Assembly: GCA_014155875.1 (NCBI GenBank)
Contig: JACEFZ010016115.1
Coordinates: 177,501-241,500, forward strand
Source of the DNA: Cepaea nemoralis
Taxonomy: Eukaryota; Mollusca; Gastropoda; Stylommatophora; Helicidae
DNA: 64,000 nt
Direction: 5' to 3'
This document shows, in pieces, positions 1-11,638 of the stretch (position 1 is the stretch's first letter; every line of letters begins with the position of its first letter). The translations under genes and the position numbers were made by a program. Below the pieces are notes generated by a model that had not been told where the DNA came from, did not search any database, and saw only the letters and a program-made list of their open reading frames with translations.

Positions 1-14
1 TAAGGATATCCGGT

Positions 15-16
<2 letters not shown>

Positions 17-109
<93 letters not shown>
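17..109. repeat. (TA)n microsatellite
   Basis: Uninterrupted AT dinucleotide run of about 93 bases. Translation across it is meaningless. Confidence 0.97.
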
Positions 110-110
<1 letters not shown>

Positions 111-227
111 CAGACGGTATTTGCTTCATTCACACGAATATCATATTTCTTTGCCACAATCACTAGAACCACTGATGGCTGACCTTAGGAGAAATTGCTG
201 TCATCCTATTTAATAGAAATAAGGTAC

Positions 228-436
228 ACACACTGGCGCAGTGGTGAGGGATTACGTTCGCAATTCATAATCCCAATTTGCCAGCAAACCGCTTTGTGTT
301 GGTATTTCATACAAAGGTATGAGTGCCGGTCGTTCAGAAAGCAATAACAAACCACTGAACGTACACTTGCCAAGAAATCACAAACAGCCAACAAATGCTG
401 GGGGTGACTGCGACGTCCTGTAAATGATATGCAACT
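228..436 (+). mobile_element. SINE A copy (tRNA-derived)
   Basis: A member of the commonest short repeat in the window. It has a tRNA-like head (A-box-like TGGCGCAGTGGTGAGG), a middle with GAGTGCCGGTCGTTCAGAAA, and a 3' end with GCGACGTCCTGTAAATGATA followed by GCAACTAAA. The same order occurs at about eight other places on both strands, which is the main evidence for mobility. The tRNA B-box part is degraded in this copy. Confidence 0.8.
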
Positions 437-1073
437 AAAGTACACACAGATAAGCGACGTTGTAGTGGAGTGGATCGCATGCTTGCCTGGTATCCCAATG
501 GTGGTCTGTCAAGCTTCTGTAAGACACGTTAAAGTCTATTTTTAACAACTTCTCGTAGCTTTGGCTGCCCCGGCTTGTTTACTGGAAATAAACCTGTCTT
601 TCGCGTGATTTAAACTACGTGTGAAATGCCGAATGGCATTGCCCCATTCTGCAATATCAAACTGCTTTTCTATATATCTTCTTATTCACAAGCTTTATAT
701 CCCCGTCGTCGTCGCCTTCTTCAGTCATTTATAACCCAGTGGAGCATGGGCCTTCAACCAACTCTTTCCCCGACTCCTATCGTTTTACTTGCTCGACATT
801 GGTTTAACTGTGTAGCTAACGTTTTCAACGTGGTAATGTAGCCAGCAGTATGCCAACCCTTCTTACTAGACTCGTTCTTCATACTTGATAGATTATAGAG
901 TGACTTGTTTCTCAGATGGGTCCCGGTAACCTCAGTAACTATTTGTGTCCTACAAACCTCCCCCATTAATTCCCCCTAACACACAACAGTTGGTACTTCC
1001 TTACATGATGTATGAAATTTACATACAAGTCATGATAATGGATACGACCATAAACGTTGTTAGTTGTGTATTC
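437..1073. other. No recognised feature
   Basis: Unique-looking sequence. I see no coding signature, tandem repeat or transposon end in it. Confidence 0.6.
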
Positions 1074-1305
1074 TTTACAGGACGTCGCAATCAATCCCAG
1101 CATTTTTTCACTGTTTGTGATGTTCTTGGCAAGTTTACGTTCCATAGTTTGTCATTCCTTTCTGAACGACCGGCACTCATACCATTATATTAAAACCAAC
1201 GCAAGGCGGTCTGTTCCCATCTCGCCCGCAGCTATGTTTCGAACGCGATATGTAGGAATATAAATTGCGTACATAACTCCTATGCCACAGAGCTGACATA
1301 GACCA
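1074..1305 (-). mobile_element. SINE A copy, near full length
   Basis: Read on the minus strand it has the tRNA-like head (degraded B box around TTCGAAACATAG), the shared middle (GTCGTTCAGAAAGGAATGAC) and the tail ending in GTCCTGTAAAG. About 230 bp, the usual length of the family here. Confidence 0.8.
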
Positions 1306-1310
1306 TAAAC

Positions 1311-2042
1311 GAAGTCTAAATAGTAAAGTTATATACACATGCAGACATGTATAAATAGTCAAGTTACATACACAGTCAGACATGTATAAATAGGTAAGTT
1401 ATATACACAGTCAGACATGTATAAATAGTCAAGTTATATATACAATCACACATGTATAAATAGTCAAGTTATATACACAGTCAGACATGTATAAATAGTC
1501 AAGTTATATATACAATCACACATGTATAAATAGTCAAGTTATATACAGTCAGACATGTATAAATAGTCACGTTGTATACACAGTCAGACATGTATAAATA
1601 GTCAAGTTATATACAGTCAGACATGTATAAATAGTCAAGTTATATATACAATCACACATGTGTAAATAGTCAAGTTATATACACAGTCAGACACGTATAA
1701 ATAGTCAAGTTATATATACAACCACACATGTGTAAATAGTCAAGTTATATACACAGTCAGACACGTATAAATAGTCAAGTTATATACACAGTCAGACATG
1801 TATAAATAGTCAAGTTATATATACAATCACACATGTATAAATAGTCAAGTTATACACAGTCAGACACGTATAAATAGTCAAGTTATATATACAATCACAC
1901 ATGTATAAATAGTCAAGTTATATACAGTCAGACATGTATAAATAGTCAAGTTATATATACAATCACACATGTGTAAATAGTCAAGTTATATACACAGTCA
2001 GACACGTATAAATAGTCAAGTTATATACAAAGTCATACGTGT
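1311..2042. repeat. 35-bp minisatellite, about 20 units
   Basis: The unit contains ATGTATAAATAGTCAAGTTA. Two subtypes, one with ACACAGTCAGAC and one with ATACAATCACAC, tend to alternate and give a dimeric higher-order pattern. Some units are 2 to 4 bp shorter. It begins directly after SINE A. Confidence 0.93.
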
Positions 2043-2367
2043 ATTAGTTAGTGAGATGGGTTGGTGTGGCTTGGTTTGCAAGGGTCCGCCTATTACTCAA
2101 GAAGACAGGGTAAGAACCACCTTGTGGACTGTAAGAAAATTATGGGATCCGAGGATATTATTGTTTCCCCTGATTCTGATATAATAGATCGAACGCCTTG
2201 GCTACTTGGATAACGTCAAAACTTATCGAAGAACGCATGTTAACGTACTCACGGTAACAATCCCTCGCAAGCTGGAAATTGACAAGAGTAGCCTGAAGTT
2301 GCATTGGCCAGGCAACATATCAAAACCTACCCACAAAATTATAATTATAGCAAATAAAATTACGTTA
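2043..2367. other. No recognised feature
   Basis: No repeat family or coding signal recognised between the minisatellite and the CA tract. Confidence 0.55.
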
Positions 2368-2395
2368 CGCGCACATACGCACGCACACGCGCACG

Positions 2396-2440
<45 letters not shown>
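2368..2440. repeat. (CA)n microsatellite
   Basis: Imperfect CA/CG repeat followed by a pure CA run of about 34 bases. Confidence 0.96.
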
Positions 2441-3207
2441 TGTTCTATGGAGTTTTTGCATTAAGTTAATGGCTTTTTAGAGTGATCCATGAGAGCCACT
2501 GGAGCGTCTTTGGGGGTAATTCATGTGCATTGAAGGGGACTCTTTACAGACCAAGAAATTATGTTAGCCTCCGGCAAAACAGAAATACATCAGCGTAAAA
2601 TAATAAAAAAGACAAAATCCTTAAACTTGTGAATGAGTACAACTATCGTGGAACTGTAATATAGCATATGATGAAAGATGCCTTGCAGGCAGTATAACAA
2701 GAAGCACCATGGCACATGTAGGTAGGTAAAGAAAATCGCCAATAAAAAGCGTTTAACTGTATTGATAAAATAATGTTAGAGTGTATAAAGGTTAAACGAT
2801 AGAGTAAATTTTGAAAGAAACAGACTATATAAATCATACGTCATCCCTCCCCCCACCCTCACCCCCTTCCCCCTCCTCATCCCTCCTCGCTCTCCCCAAA
2901 ACAGGTAAACTGGTAAGCGGGCTAAAATGGGACCACTTAGAGTTAATTATGGGAAACAAACAAAGAACCGGGGTGATAGACAATATAACTCAACAATATT
3001 AGCAAAGTCCATAAGCTGTAGTGGGAAAGTAGAGAGGAACCTTTATCACTCTGAATTAGGTCCGTCATGGATAGGGTATCTCTTGTTCTCTTCTCTCTTC
3101 TCTTCATGGAGTGATATTTCTTTACCGGTATTTCATCTACATTTTCTATTCAACAATTGACTTAATCATCTGCCGTCATGTCGAACCATTCTTATGTCGA
3201 CAATTAC
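2441..3207. other. No gene; short pyrimidine-rich stretch
   Basis: Apart from a CCCT-rich tract near 2845-2895 nothing is recognisable. Confidence 0.55.
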
Positions 3208-3215
3208 GTATAGAT

Positions 3216-3526
3216 CAGTGTTTCCCACCTAAGCCTTTCTAAAATTCATATTGCCCTGAACTGAAATTCAAGTACAAAATAATTTTAATGAAAGATTTTT
3301 CTATATTATTTTAATTATTAGTAATTATTTATTATTTAAATTTAGTGAGATCCTTGCGCTTGATGCTGCTGCAAAGAGATCTTATGTCAGGTTCCAATTT
3401 AGTTAACTTCAGTCTCAAGTCTCCCCGTTTTGTTATATCCAGCCGATTTCTTCCTTTTTCGAATTGCCCCCCTTAACAATCGAATTGCCTACCTGTGGGG
3501 CGTGGGCCCCACGTTGGGAAACACTG
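3216..3526. mobile_element. hAT-type MITE with perfect 8-bp TSD
   Basis: A 311-bp non-autonomous DNA transposon. It starts CAGTGTTTCCCACC and ends GTTGGGAAACACTG, so the terminal inverted repeats start CAGTGTTTCCCA, a classical hAT terminus. It is flanked on both sides by GTATAGAT (3208-3215 and 3527-3534), the 8-bp duplication expected of hAT transposases. The interior is AT-rich and non-coding, so any movement needed a transposase from elsewhere. The intact duplication suggests a fairly young insertion. Confidence 0.93.
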
Positions 3527-3568
3527 GTATAGATAGAATATTTAGGAGGTATTCGTGAGACGATTGTG

Positions 3569-3602
3569 GTTTTTGTTTGTTTGTTTGTTTGTTTGTTTGT
3601 TT
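3569..3602. repeat. (TTTG)n microsatellite
   Basis: About eight TTTG units next to a SINE C-like fragment. Confidence 0.9.
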
Positions 3603-3830
3603 TTCGTTCTCTCGCTTTAAACTCAAGGGTACTCCATACACATGCTACTACGTCTAATGCGCTGGACCGAGATTCGTGTGTATGCTTTCCCTGCTACCAG
3701 TATCCCTCTTCAGAGTTTTTGTCATTTGGTGTCCTGGTCGGAAGGTTATGAACGTGGTAGTATGCTCGGCTGTGTTCCAGTGAAATTCCCGGTGTGAATC
3801 CTGCCAATAGATCATATAACTGAACGAAAG
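3603..3830 (-). mobile_element. SINE C-like fragment
   Basis: The part CTCGCTTTAAACTCAAGGGT, followed by ACTCCATACA, matches the body of the tRNA-Leu-like SINE at 51290-51585. The rest is too diverged to delimit well. Confidence 0.45.
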
Positions 3831-4245
3831 AATTACCGTGATCAATCTGTGAGAACTACGGACTTACCTAGTACGTTGGACTGATACACTATATATGTGA
3901 GGTCTTTGAGCGGCATTCATTAGTACAGGCTAAGATTCGTTTGAGAGTGATTGCGAAAGAATAAGCAACAGCTCAAAGGCCTATTGGATGCGCTTTAGTA
4001 CAGCATATTCCTGTGTGTAAATAAATGTCTAAATATTGGCTGCCACCATGCTTATGAGTCGTTTCCAGGGTCTTGTTAAGATGTATGATAGCGCCCTTTG
4101 GAGTCAAGAATGCACCCATCAAGAAAGCTTGTGGGAGGATAACCAGTCCTCAGAGTATCTACATGCCGCAGTAACACGCATCTCAAGATGTATGGATACA
4201 CACCCCACATGACGCAGACAACACACTGACGGAAGCTATACGGTG
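3831..4245. other. No recognised feature
   Basis: Nothing recognisable before the 29-bp array. Confidence 0.5.
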
Positions 4246-4785
4246 TATGCACATGACACATGGACACATTAGCAGTCAATAATGAAACACGGACACATTA
4301 ATAGTCAATAATGAAACATGAACACATTAACAGTCAATAACGAAATACGGACACATTAATAGTCAATAATGAAACATGGACACATTAGCAGTCAATAATG
4401 AAACACGGACACATTAGCAGTCAATAATGAAACATGGACACATTAGCAGTCAATAATAAAACACGGACACATTAGCAGTCAATAATGGAACATGGACACA
4501 TTAGCAGTCAATAATGGAACATGGACACATTAGCAGTCAATAATGGAACATGGACACATTAGCAGTCAATAATGGAACATGGACACATTAGTAGGCAACT
4601 ATGAAACATGGAGACACTAGCAGGCAACTATGAAACATGGAGACACTAGCAGGCAACTATGAAACATGGACACACTAGCAGGCAACTATGAAACATGGAC
4701 ACACTAGCAGGCAACTATGAAACATGGACACACTAGCAGGCAACTATGAAACATGGACACACTTGCAGGCACGTTTGAAACATGG
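4246..4785. repeat. 29-bp minisatellite, about 18 units
   Basis: The unit is like CACATTAGCAGTCAATAATG plus AAACATGGA. The left two thirds carry TTAGCAGTCAATAATG, the right third CTAGCAGGCAACTATG, so two subtypes are homogenised separately along the array. Confidence 0.93.
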
Positions 4786-4814
4786 AATGCAGAGGAAGTC
4801 GCAAACGACCAATC

Positions 4815-5150
4815 TATCCTTTACAGGACATCGCAGTCAACCCCAGTATTTTAGTGTTTGTGATCTCTTGACAAGTTTACGTTCAGTAATTTGATAGACC
4901 GGCACCCATACCATTTCGTTAAAAAAAAAAACAGCGCGAGACGGTCTGCTGCTAAATCGCTGTTTATTTATCATTTCTTGGCAACTTTGCATTCAATAGT
5001 TTGCCATTCCTCTCTGAACGAACGGCATTTATACCATTTTATGAAAATTGGTCTGCTGCCACATCGCTCGCTGTTTTGTTTCGAACGCGGTGTGAGGGCA
5101 TTAGGAATTATGTCGGTGACCCCTTTCCCACAGAGTCTGCTAGCAATGTA
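4815..5150 (-). mobile_element. Two SINE A copies, same orientation
   Basis: The first part (4815-4970) is the 3' two thirds of SINE A up to an A-rich stretch. A second copy, including the tRNA-like head with GTTTCGAACGCGG on the plus strand, follows at 4971-5150. It may be a composite formed by insertion or template switching. Confidence 0.72.
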
Positions 5151-6239
5151 AACTTCATTAAAATATGAGATGACAGAGAGGTGTGGAGAGCCGTGATCGC
5201 CAATCTCTTCTCCGGAAAAGGCAAATGAAGAAGACAAAGTAGCAGACAACAGAAAACAAAATAATGGCTCAATGAGGGATTAAAACAATGTATTCCCTAA
5301 ACAAATTTAAACACCCGCCATAAATAAAATATTGCACGATTTCTTGCCTGGCATATTTCGCTGTGTCTCGTCAGGTGCATACTGAAGAGTTAAATATCTT
5401 GTTATGTGAACTATTAATGATACCTCGGCTAAACTATGATGTACATTGTCGCTGACATTGCGCGACTGTGTAGACCGTTATATCCACGGGTCTAAGATTT
5501 AGAAGGAAGTTCTTCTGTTTACATAATAACTGCTGGAATAATATAATATATAATGCTTTGATATATTTGAGCAATCGATTATTGTTTGTATAATACAGTA
5601 TACGAAATACGGATTTCTTATTGACTGGGTGAATGATGCTCAGCAAATGTTTCACGAGGAATCTCCGTTATAACATCCACACTTATTCACGAGACAACTC
5701 AGTGCAAGCCCCATGTCACGAAATATATATACATTTTTTTAAAACAAGCCAGTTAGACTATAAATAAAGCCTTCTGCATCCTAAAAACATCAGTTTATCT
5801 TAAGAACGGTTAGTTTTGAGATTTCTCAGTGCACCAACTACTTCATTTGTTACACCAAACGATGTTCTGGAATTTTCTGTGCTTGTCTAGCTCATTTCTT
5901 ATTTGTCCACTGGGGTCTTGTGTTTGTTGGTAGTCTGTTCAACTAATGTGATTATTTCATTGCCCTGCTAGCGTCTGAAAGCGATATTAGAAACCCTCAT
6001 TGGATTTACCCCAGACAAGCTTAGATGATTCCACGGGGAATATCCGGGACAAATTTCCCCTAAACCAAAAATAACCGCCAATCTCAACTCATACAATCAC
6101 CCGCTTATTTAACACTGTATCAGTTCCGATTACACGTCTATTTATTTTGGGTTTCTCATTATAATATCATGATTTTATTTTATTAATATGCTCGTTTACA
6201 TTTAATCATGATAGTCTGGAGCTTCTATGTGGGTTATTA
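5151..6239. other. No recognised feature
   Basis: AT-rich sequence. I see no coding domain, transposon end or tandem repeat. Confidence 0.55.
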
Positions 6240-6248
6240 TTCTTCCTC

Positions 6249-6327
<79 letters not shown>

Positions 6328-6600
6328 CCCCCCCCCCCCCCCCCCCCCGCTTCTCTTCTTTTTTCTGCCCAAGTTCTTTTTTCTCCCCCTGTTCTTCTTC
6401 CTTCCTTTTTCCTTCATTCCTTCCTTCCTTCTTCCAACTTCTTCTTCCTCCTTCTTTTTCCTTCTTCCTCCTCATTCCTCCCCCTTCCTCCTTCTTCCTC
6501 CACTTTCCTCCTTCTTCCACCTTCTTCCACCTTCTTCCCCCTTCTTCCTATATCTTCCAACTTCTTCCTCATTCTTCTTCCTTTTTCTTCCTTTTGCTGC
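6240..6600. repeat. Polypyrimidine tract: (CT)n, C24, TTCC-rich
   Basis: About 360 bases almost free of purines on the plus strand: CT repeats, then a run of 24 C (6325-6348), then degenerate TTCC/TTCT repeats. Ser/Leu/Pro-rich translations of it are artefacts. Confidence 0.95.
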
Positions 6601-6828
6601 TGTTGCTTAATATTCTGCCTTTAAAACTCCTGGTGTAGTATGGGCCCACAAACACGCATGTTAAGCCCTTTGTAGAACAGTTATGATTGGTTGGATGTTG
6701 GCTGATTTTGTCTACGATGTGAGGTATAGCCAGTTTCGGACCAACCCTCTTCAATTGCATTTTACGATATGTACACGAGGTCTACAGCGTTACTATTTTA
6801 TACTTCCTATTTGAGGCCATGATAACAT
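6601..6828. other. Flank of LINE A copy
   Basis: No recognisable coding signal. It may contain remnants of the LINE 5' region. Confidence 0.4.
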
Positions 6829-7587
6829 ATGTATGTTATGTATAGTTATAGAACAAGAGGAACAGTGGAGAGACTAGGTTTCAACTATGTAAGAGTGGGA
6901 TACTGGAATTGTCGCAGTGCCAGACAGAGAGGTCCTGTATTGGAGAGACTAATATATGATTTTGATGTCCTCATGCTCCAGGAGCTAAATACAGACAAAT
7001 ACCATTGCCCTGGGTACGTCACTTATATAAACCCTACTGGGAAGAAGAGACATGGACAAGGTCTGCTGGTGAAGGAAGGAGTGAAGCATGTGGTACTTGA
7101 CTTGAGCCAGTGGAATCACAGTGCAAGAGAGGTCCAGGGTATACAAATGGAGATTGGTTGCTTAAGTTGGAACATCATAAATGTATATGCCACAGTGGAC
7201 TGTTTTGTCAGAAAGGAACACTGGGACTGGCTTAAGGAACTAGGGGAATTACCAGGTGACAGGCTACTCATATGTGGAGACTTCAATGCGAGGAACATAT
7301 ATTGGGACAGTAGTGGAGAAAACCGACAGGGAATTGCCCTTGCGGATGCCATGGTGGTCTCCGATGTGGTCTGCATAAATGATGGTAGGCCGACTAGAAT
7401 GGCAATGAGGCCTGGCGATGCAGACACAGCTATTGACTTGGCACTTGTCTCCCAGTCATCAGTCCTTGATGTAAAGTGCACTGTTTTGAATGACCATGGG
7501 AGTGATCACATGCCATGCTCAGTCCCGATCTCTAAACCCAGGAAAGTTAAAGCTGGGAGAGCGCGCAAGACCTTCTGGTATGAGTAG
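6829..7587 (+). pseudogene. LINE A: APE-type endonuclease domain
   Basis: A 252-residue open frame, 5' part of a non-LTR retrotransposon ORF2. The APE/EEP endonuclease nicks target DNA so that reverse transcription can start. Visible motifs are WNCRS at residues 26-30, QE at 51-52 (metal-binding Glu), GDFNA at 150-154, a D-L-A-L segment near 203 and SDH at 225-227 (catalytic His). All key residues appear to be present, so the domain looks intact even though the element is dead. The frame ends just after a KTFWYE segment and the homology continues in other frames downstream. The first Met is arbitrary; the true ORF probably began further upstream. The best family guess is the I/R1 superfamily, because related copies at 8620-9560 and 11874-15894 carry RNase H. 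Confidence 0.88.
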
Positions 7588-8336
7588 ACTGATTGCCTTC
7601 TTGGACGCCTCAGACAAGGGGCATGCAACAGGACCGTTAAAACTCCTCTTTTGCAGCCCCCATGGTGGACCCCAGAAGTAGACCATGCTTGGAAAGCAAA
7701 GAGAGCTGCAGTGAAGCAGCTAAAGAAAGTGCGATAGACACTTCAAAGCTCACGAGAGGAAGTGGACACAGCGGAAAATGTCAAGAAAATCAAGGTGGAG
7801 GTTTTCAATTGCTGTGCTGCAGAGGCCATAAAGGCAAAATGGGAATGATTCATGAAGGAGATTAGAGGTGATAAAACACTGCGAAAATTCTGTAAACTGC
7901 ACAGGCAAATGCAGAGAAAAGATCGGCCTATGGCAGTGGGAACAATTTATAGAGATGATGGTGTGTGCGTGACAACAGACAAAGAGAAAGGGGAGGCGTT
8001 TCTCCAGAGATTTTTTAGAGCAGACCAATCATAATGATGCAGACACCAGGGATGCAGTTAGAGAGGAGTTATCTGACACCACGATGAATATGCAGTATGA
8101 AGACATCATACGGGTGGAAGATGCAGACCTGGAGGAGATGACCGACTGCTTTAACCAGAGCATTAGGACAGCATCAATACCGCAGGATTGGGTGCACAGC
8201 TATCTCATTCCTCTCCCAAAACTATTCAAGGATCACTCAAAGCTTAGCGGCTTTAGAATCATCAGCCTTCAAAATAAATTTGGAAAGGTTCTTGAGACGA
8301 TAGTCGCTGTCAATCTGCAAGAGGTTTTGGAAAAAG
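7588..8336 (+). pseudogene. LINE A: linker and N-terminal RT, frameshifted
   Basis: This continues the preceding endonuclease. Three reading frames carry successive pieces: a linker with TPEVDHAWKAKRAAVKQLKK, then EIRGDKTLRKFCKLH and GTIYRDDGVCVTTDKEKGEA, then the RT start with LEEMTDCFNQSIRTASIPQD and FGKVLETIVAV. The last stretch is nearly identical to the RT beginning on the minus strand at 15894, so both are one family. Several in-frame stops and frameshifts make it a pseudogene. The homology ends abruptly at a run of 15 G (8336-8350), losing the catalytic RT motifs. Confidence 0.85.
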
Positions 8337-8544
8337 GGGGGGGGGGGGGGAGTGGATCGAGAGCCTATCGTTTCCCGGTAAGAGAGAATAAATAAGAAGA
8401 AGTCCCCTGTCCACACTATACGCGTTAACATCCTTCGGCAGTTGAAGAATTGAAGAAGAGTAGGCCAAATAGTCCACTGTCAGTACTATATTTCAACACA
8501 TGAAAAACTACTCGAAGCCGTTTGCTGTATGACAGTGAATCTTG

Positions 8545-8618
8545 AAATGTGAACGAAACAAATTAGAAAGAGCTTGGAGATGTGGTTTTTGAGATGAATG
8601 TTGCGAATACCTTGAACG
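8545..8618 (+). pseudogene. Short RTE-like LINE fragment
   Basis: A short frame reads LEMWFLR then MLRIP, the same motif as the LINE fragment at 23000. It abuts the antisense RNase H LINE, so one element inserted next to or into the other. Too short for family placement. Confidence 0.5.
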
Positions 8619-8619
8619 A

Positions 8620-9560
8620 CCATTGCACTCCTGGCAAGTCCACAGGTGCTCATATCCACATCCTAATGTATGCATCAGCGTCCGGTGGCCAATAGTTCCA
8701 GTTATGCGTTGGTTGACGAGACCCCTTATTCTCCAAAAGAGCCTCTCGCGTCTAGCAGTGCCAATTCTGGCTTCCATTTCTCTCATAATGGACAACGTGT
8801 GGTCATTGGCGTCAAAGGCCTCCGCTCCTGACATCTCTCTAAGGCCACTAATGACATTGGCACATCCATGGGCTTCCAGAGAAAGCAATTTTATTAGCTC
8901 GTTCATTTCCCTCAATTGCCGCATGCCCTGGAACGAAGATTAAGGTGGCTCGACGGACAATACACCTCCGCGGCGTTTCAACTCACTTACTGAAGGTTCA
9001 TGTTAAATGAATCACTTTCTATACAAACATTGGTATATTTCTGTGACTCCAGCCATATGAAAACCCATGCTACTGCCATCAACTCCATCGTCATGCTCCA
9101 CGTGGGCATAGAGTGGGCACTACTGACTTCTTGAAAGGTTCTGCTTTCTGAACGTGCCGTGAATGTCCTGTATAACAGGAACAGAAGTATTAACAGTCTG
9201 TGCTCGATATTGGCGGTTGCCATGAACCTCACTGCTGACAGATCTTTCCGAGCTTTTGTTATAACGTTATCCGCATGTTCTATGAAGGACAGTGCAACTA
9301 TTATCAAACCTCACGCCCAGATATGTCGTCGATTTGGTTCTGATCATAAGGTCCTCTTTCCATTCTCACTGCTGGCAGGTTTAACAATAGAATTTTTTAA
9401 GGAAATCCAACTAACTGATGCCTTTGCGGAGTTGACGGGCATATGAATCATCGCATCGGGAGAAATTCGACCAAGTTCACTAGCACGGCAAAGCATTCAT
9501 TGGTCTATCTCTACCCCTTTGATACACCAGAATATCATCAGCAAATGACAGCGTCCTTCT
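8620..9560 (-). pseudogene. LINE A-related: RT core to RNase H, decayed
   Basis: On the minus strand a catalytic RT motif LSFADDILVY lies near 9525-9555. It is followed by a segment with TYLGVRL, HADNVITKARKDLSAVRFMA and NIEHRLL, equivalent to the post-catalytic RT region of the copy at 12332-13355. Next comes a partial RNase H (MELMAVAW and CIESDS) and a C-terminal NQRITGTIGHRTLMHTLGCG with LWTCQEC. Equivalent pieces occur in the same order at 11874-13355. Stops, frameshifts and an internal deletion, which removes the first RNase H Asp region, make it inactive. It is more diverged than the other minus-strand copy and may be a sister subfamily. Confidence 0.8.
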
Positions 9561-9892
9561 GTCTAGCTATTGTTCAGTAATAGGCACCGTATACACACGA
9601 AATACTGATAATACTGTAATACTGGTGACAGCGGTGAACTCTGTTGCAATCCTGGACATATCGTTTTCGGCTTGGAAAACCAACTCCTACATCTTACTTA
9701 GCACCAGCTTTCATTGGAGCATGGTTGCAGCTATCTATCGTATCAGGTAAGGATATACTTCGAGTCTGAGGATGATTTGTGTCAGTTACTGAAAATATAC
9801 TTTATTTTATGCATTCACCAACGACCAGACTAACTAGCAACACATGTCAGGAAGACTCTAATGAAATTAAAACAATATATTCAGAGTTAGAG
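9561..9892. other. No recognised feature
   Basis: Possibly the decayed RT N-terminus of the neighbouring minus-strand LINE, but no motif can be read. Confidence 0.4.
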
Positions 9893-10118
9893 ACAGAGAC
9901 AGTGTTAAGTGTTCAGATAATGGAGAAAGGTGAATTGGAGAAGATCGAGATGACTAGAAAAATTAGTGATAGAAGGGGCAGGGACAGACAGATACAAATG
10001 TTGCTTGACAGTCTCAGACGATGGTGTGCAGAAATATCAGCAACAGAATTCATCCAGAAAGCCGGGAGATGGAATTTATGGAGTGACATAAGCGCTTACT
10101 TCATTTGGCAGGGAGCGT
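9893..10118 (+). pseudogene. LINE C-terminal tail
   Basis: The frame reads KISDRRGRDRQIQMLLDSLR and ends in SDISAYFIWQGA before two stops. This is the usual end of many invertebrate RTE-like LINE ORFs: a basic G-R-x-R-Q segment, an L-D-S-L-R-x-W segment, then W-x-D-x-x-A-Y. It is 5'-truncated, as expected for target-primed reverse transcription. Confidence 0.7.
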
Positions 10119-10264
10119 GATGATGATAATCCATAAAATAAAATTCTAGCATGATGGATTTTGGTATCACACGTTAGGATCCTTGCTAAGAGCTTGTGGA
10201 GACATCCGAGTGTCACTAATGTGATGACTTCACAAACCATACCAGTAATTATTACATCTATAGA

Positions 10265-10507
10265 TTAATTAACAGCCGTCTCCGTGGCTAAGGACTTACG
10301 GACGGATTCGTGAGCCTGCTTACCCGAGTTCGAAACACAGGTGCAACCGATTTGGCAGCAGACCGCGCCTCGCTGGGTTTTAACGTGTTGATGTGGGAGC
10401 CGGTAATTCAGAAAGGAATAGCAAACAACTGAATGTAAACTTGCCAAGACATCTATAACAGCAGTAAAATTCTGATATCGACAGCGATGTCCTAACAATA
10501 GGATATG

Positions 10508-10510
<3 letters not shown>
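10265..10510 (+). mobile_element. SINE A copy, full length
   Basis: The head has TGGCTAAGGACT (A-box-like) and GAGTTCGAAACACAGG (B-box-like), the two internal RNA polymerase III promoter boxes of tRNA-derived SINEs. The shared 3' domain follows and ends GATATGCAA, running straight into a (TA)n tail. Confidence 0.85.

Positions 10511-10589
<79 letters not shown>
10511..10589. repeat. (TA)n microsatellite at SINE 3' end
   Basis: An AT run of about 79 bases attached to the SINE tail. It may have grown from the SINE's own short 3' repeat. Confidence 0.95.
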
Positions 10590-10592
<3 letters not shown>

Positions 10593-10619
10593 AGTTGTTA
10601 GTCAGGTCAGCCAGATATG

Positions 10620-11030
10620 ACTGAGCTACCGTATAACGATAGACGGTACTGCCTGCTTTCTGTTAGCGCCGAATGTTGGGCGGCGTTCACCAAACCCGAC
10701 ACCTCACGTTGTCCCAAAAATTTCAGCGGAAGTGCGCAATTGGGAGGCTAGAAGCCGTATCCAGGTTCGAGGAAATGCAACCTACATACTAAATGTTATG
10801 GCAGGGCAGACCAGCCTTACGAGTTGGTCGGCAACTGGTCTAGAATCGAAGCTCCAACAAGCGGACAATTAGAGCATTGCTTTGCTGATCCGGCGGCTTC
10901 ATGTTTTGGTATTACCTTTCCTCTGGAGTAAGCTAGGCAGGCCGAGAGAGTTATCACGCTGCATGGGCAACACATGGTCTCTACAATTCAACCCAGGCTT
11001 TGTGCTATGGAGAGATTATTATCCTTTTTT
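10620..11030 (+). mobile_element. LINE E 3' end: coding remnant plus 3' UTR
   Basis: The first part (10630-10720) is the antisense equivalent of 30420-30480, with GTTGGGCGGCGTTCACCAAA, the end of a LINE ORF. From 10795 it matches, in opposite orientation, 30060-30320 and 47985-48235 (shared core CCCAGGCTTTGTGCTATGGA). The three copies define one LINE family, here called E, whose 3' UTR is this block. Confidence 0.72.
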
Positions 11031-11553
11031 CAAACACAATGTAACAAACTCTCTTCTGTTCCGACATTAAGGAGCCAGTACCACATTATTTATATTTCAA
11101 ATATTCCACTTCGATGCAAGATGTTCAAATGCAAATGCAAAACATTCAAAGCGTCTACTGTACACCTTTTATGTTCCATCGTTGTAACCCTGCCAACGTC
11201 TCACATTTTCATTACGAAAATTACGCGACGCTTGCGTTATATAAGCATACAAGAGCTTCTGGGCTAACCCAATATGGCATGTTTGCAATAGGATAAGCAC
11301 GAACTGTGATTTATGTTGTATATTTTGAGCTTGGTAAATCGTAAACGAATTTTCATTGAAACATGGCTAATATGTGTAAGTTCGTTCTAACTGAAAATAA
11401 TGTAGAGCAGAGAAACATTTTGAAAGGGGCTAAGACACAAAGGCAACATATCCCAAATATACTAAAGAACCAATTACCATTTATGGCAACATTATAAGTA
11501 GACGCAAGTGTAACATTTGGTGAAAACTGGAAAGATTTGTAGGGAGGGAGGTT

Positions 11554-11558
<5 letters not shown>
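11031..11558. other. No recognised feature
   Basis: No coding or repeat signal seen. Confidence 0.5.

Positions 11559-11634
<76 letters not shown>
11559..11634. repeat. (GA)n microsatellite
   Basis: A pure AG run of about 76 bases, immediately 3' (on the minus strand) of a Penelope-like tail. Confidence 0.96.

Positions 11635-11635
<1 letters not shown>

Positions 11636-11638
<3 letters not shown>

Noticed and set aside
6202..6624. Ser/Leu/Pro-rich or Arg/Glu/Gly-rich open frames
   Set aside because: Products of the polypyrimidine tract, with no codon structure.
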